64,000 nucleotides of DNA from Halorussus salinisoli (GTDB taxonomy: Archaea > Halobacteriota > Halobacteria > Halobacteriales > Haladaptataceae), in assembly GCA_005239435.1 (NCBI GenBank), contig SZNP01000011.1, positions 62,001 through 126,000 on the forward strand, given 5' to 3'. Positions 62,206 through 64,000 of this stretch are shown piece after piece. The notes beneath the pieces were generated by a model that was given only the letters and a program-made list of their open reading frames with translations, ran no database searches and was not told where the DNA came from. The translations under genes and the position numbers were made by a program. Each line of letters starts with the position of its first letter. Positions within the stretch are counted from its first letter, which is position 1.

Positions 62206-62673
62206 ATGGCAACTGCCACGAAAGCGAAGGAGAGTTCCCCAAAAGAGATTGACGACTACATGTTGAAGGACGAGGAGGTATCGTACTCCTTCAAACACCG
62301 ACCGTCCGGGCTGATTCCGTGGTTGAAGTCGCTTCTTGGATACGGTGAGAGCCACTGGTACGTGACAAACGAACGGCTCATCAAGTACGATAAGATAGCA
62401 GGGGGTCTCGGGTTCCGGGAGGTCCCCCTTGAGAATATCACGTCCGTTGAATACGGACGGAAAATTGATCTTCAGGCGCTGGCAATCGGGATTATTACGC
62501 TTCCGATTCTGATTGGAGTCCTGATTATTTTGGCCACTCTCTTCCGTCGGCCACAGGTCCTCGAACTACACGTTTCGGGTGGGTCGAACCTCTCGGTCGA
62601 GATCTCGAAAGGGACCGATATCGAGGAAATCCTCTGGTACTTGCCCACTCAGCGGAAAATTGATTCCGAGTAA
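62206..62673 (+). CDS. PH-domain membrane-associated protein
   Basis: 155 residues. A bacterial-type PH domain (bPH2-like) runs from about 25 to 150: SFKHRPSGLIPW, WYVTNERLIKYDK, FREVPLENITSVEYGRK. A transmembrane hairpin (about 90-112: LAIGIITLPILIGVLIILATLF) is inserted in it, followed by LELHVSGGSNLSVEISKG. Such proteins are common in prokaryotes and of largely unknown role. It stands between two unrelated genes. Confidence 0.75.
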   Translation: MATATKAKESSPKEIDDYMLKDEEVSYSFKHRPSGLIPWLKSLLGYGESHWYVTNERLIKYDKIAGGLGFREVPLENITSVEYGRKIDLQALAIGIITLPILIGVLIILATLFRRPQVLELHVSGGSNLSVEISKGTDIEEILWYLPTQRKIDSE

Positions 62674-62826
62674 TACAGAGTAGCGAGACACTCTAGCGAT
62701 TCTGTCGCGGTATTATCCTCAATGACCCTGCCTGTCGTCATAGAGCGAGCATGAGGCGATCCAGGTCAGGAGACGACGTTTAGAAAGGAAATCTTCACAA
62801 TGGAATACTGACAAACGAACCGCTTA

Positions 62827-63822
62827 GTGAACGACACTAGTGGACTATACCTTATTCCGGTGAACGACGAGTGGCGAGACGAGTTCAGACGCTCTGTTGA
62901 ATCGCCAGTCGATCTCACGGCTTACGAGGACGTGCCACCGCAATTGGAAGGGTTGACGGAACGCAGAATTTGGGGGACAACCGAGACAGACGCGAGTAAG
63001 AAACAGACCGCAATCGATCAGATGACATCTGGTGATTCCGTCTTATTCTATCACGACGGGGCGTTCATCGCAGGTGGACGCGTGCGACGCACCTTCGAAA
63101 ACTCGGACGTGGGGCGACTCCTCTGGAACGAACCGCGGAGTAGGCATATCTTCACCATCGAGGACTTCACCACGGACGTCCTCGCTATTGAGCATATCTG
63201 GAACCTGCTTGGGTACAAGGCGCGGCCAGTCGTGCAAGGCTTCACTCGCGTCGCCGACCAGCGCGTTGCAGGGTTGGTAGACGACTACGGCTCTGTCGAA
63301 GCCGCCATATTCGACGAAGACTCGGATGAGCCATCTGAGGCGGAGATTGAGAACGCACAGACCGAATTGAAGCAAGCCGTTGCTGGTGAACCCCGGCTAA
63401 CCGAAGCTGAAGACGAGTTCATAGAACGTAGACAGCGGGCACGGGATGCAGCATTTACACGACTCGTCAAAGAAGCATACGATGATACGTGCGCGATGTG
63501 TAGACAGAGTCGAGAGACCACCGACGGACAACCGGAGGTCGAAGCAGCCCACATCTATCCGAAGGAACAGAACGGGCGTGATGATATCCGAAACGGCATA
63601 GCGCTCTGTCGGCTTCACCATCGGGCATTCGACTCCGGCTGGCTCTCACTCACAGACGACTATACGATTCTTGTCAGGGACTGCCCTGACCGGAATGGCT
63701 ACCACGAGTTCAAACAACTCGAAGGAAAGAGAGTTCGGCTTCTGTCCGATGAACGATTTCGGCCAGACCAGCTGTTCATAGCGAAACACCGAGAACTCCA
63801 CGGCTTCAAGAACAGCTTTTAG
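62827..63822 (+). CDS. PUA/EVE-like domain fused to HNH endonuclease
   Basis: 331 residues from GTG. The N-terminal half (about 5-150) looks like a PUA-superfamily (EVE-like) base-reading domain: GLYLIPVNDEW, IWGTTETDAS, SGDSVLFYHDGAFIAGGRV. A helical linker leads to the HNH domain (about 215-290): CAMCRQS, EAAHIYPKEQ and NGIALCRLHHRAFD, with a CxxC zinc knuckle and the AHI and LHHRAFD blocks of HNH nucleases. This architecture is typical of enzymes that cut modified DNA. There is no methylase beside it, which fits a modification-dependent type IV-like restriction role. Confidence 0.75.
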   Translation: MNDTSGLYLIPVNDEWRDEFRRSVESPVDLTAYEDVPPQLEGLTERRIWGTTETDASKKQTAIDQMTSGDSVLFYHDGAFIAGGRVRRTFENSDVGRLLWNEPRSRHIFTIEDFTTDVLAIEHIWNLLGYKARPVVQGFTRVADQRVAGLVDDYGSVEAAIFDEDSDEPSEAEIENAQTELKQAVAGEPRLTEAEDEFIERRQRARDAAFTRLVKEAYDDTCAMCRQSRETTDGQPEVEAAHIYPKEQNGRDDIRNGIALCRLHHRAFDSGWLSLTDDYTILVRDCPDRNGYHEFKQLEGKRVRLLSDERFRPDQLFIAKHRELHGFKNSF

Positions 63823-64000
63823 CAAACTCCTTCGGAGTGACGCGGCGTCCACTAACTGTAACTAAATGAATCACGCAGTACATGTTACTACGGAATGCCA
63901 ATCTACTTGCTTACTGCGACCCGCCAATGCCACGAGGCTGGCCGCAGTTTGGGACTCGCCACATTCCGTTACCCGAGATTAGATTCCAATAACGGGATTA
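63823..64000. other. Window end, no gene
   Basis: The last 178 bp show no coding region. A short open frame antisense to the end of the HNH gene is not supported. Confidence 0.4.

Overview
The window reads as haloarchaeal DNA (class Halobacteria), most likely from a plasmid, megaplasmid or other accessory replicon. The proteins are strongly acidic. Secreted proteins carry twin-arginine signals, several as lipoproteins. TATA-like boxes sit 25-31 bp before starts that look leaderless. Several families are typical of Halobacteria (HalOD1, DUF6735, DUF7342, SHOCT, halocyanin). Family names come from memory and pattern reading; no search was run.

Region 1 (1-27 kb) is a catabolic and transport island behind a scar of replication-origin DNA (13-bp iteron remnant, 60-bp Orc1/Cdc6 remnant, MFS-transporter tail). 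A long minus-strand run encodes a peptide-type ABC transporter (two permeases, two ATPases), an M24 metallopeptidase, a thioredoxin-like protein, a CaiB/BaiF CoA-transferase and a crotonase. The substrate-binding lipoprotein is divergent and its lobes appear circularly permuted. Next come a hot-dog thioesterase, hyuA/hyuB, a class III aminotransferase, a second crotonase/CoA-transferase pair and an IclR regulator. An FAD/Fe-S D-lactate-dehydrogenase-like protein, a decayed aldehyde ferredoxin oxidoreductase and an aldehyde dehydrogenase follow. Together they suggest uptake of a peptide-like or amide compound, ring or amide opening, transamination and CoA-dependent breakdown; the substrate is not readable.

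Region 2 (27.9-43.6 kb) is plasmid-like and decayed. It holds a degenerate IS6-type element, an N-terminally truncated Orc1/Cdc6 beside about 330 bp of 13-bp iteron-like repeats, a ParA/partner pair, a tyrosine recombinase, two related PIN-type toxin genes each broken by an in-frame stop, and an HTH antitoxin with a perfect 20-bp palindrome before its start. It also holds a truncated conjugation-type ATPase, a primase-polymerase-like protein preceded by TGTCCAYGCA repeats, an intact VapBC pair, a second broken IS6 copy and a DUF7342 pair.

Region 3 (44-57.2 kb) is rich in exported proteins: a Tat substrate, a serine protease, a broken multicopper oxidase, a Met/His-rich secreted protein, three SHOCT proteins (one fused to a halocyanin), DUF302, a thioredoxin-like protein, a DUF7282 protein, a CBS protein and a Tat-exported Lon-like protein. 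A 228-bp direct repeat brackets about 10.6 kb of it. Copper or redox stress handling is a reasonable inference.

Region 4 (57.2-64 kb) has strong inverted repeats, a probable PD-(D/E)XK nuclease, a DUF6735 protein, small zinc-ribbon and antitoxin-like proteins, a membrane-anchored coiled-coil protein, a PH-domain protein and a PUA/EVE-like-HNH nuclease. It looks like a defence-flavoured accessory cluster. No tRNA, rRNA or CRISPR array was seen.
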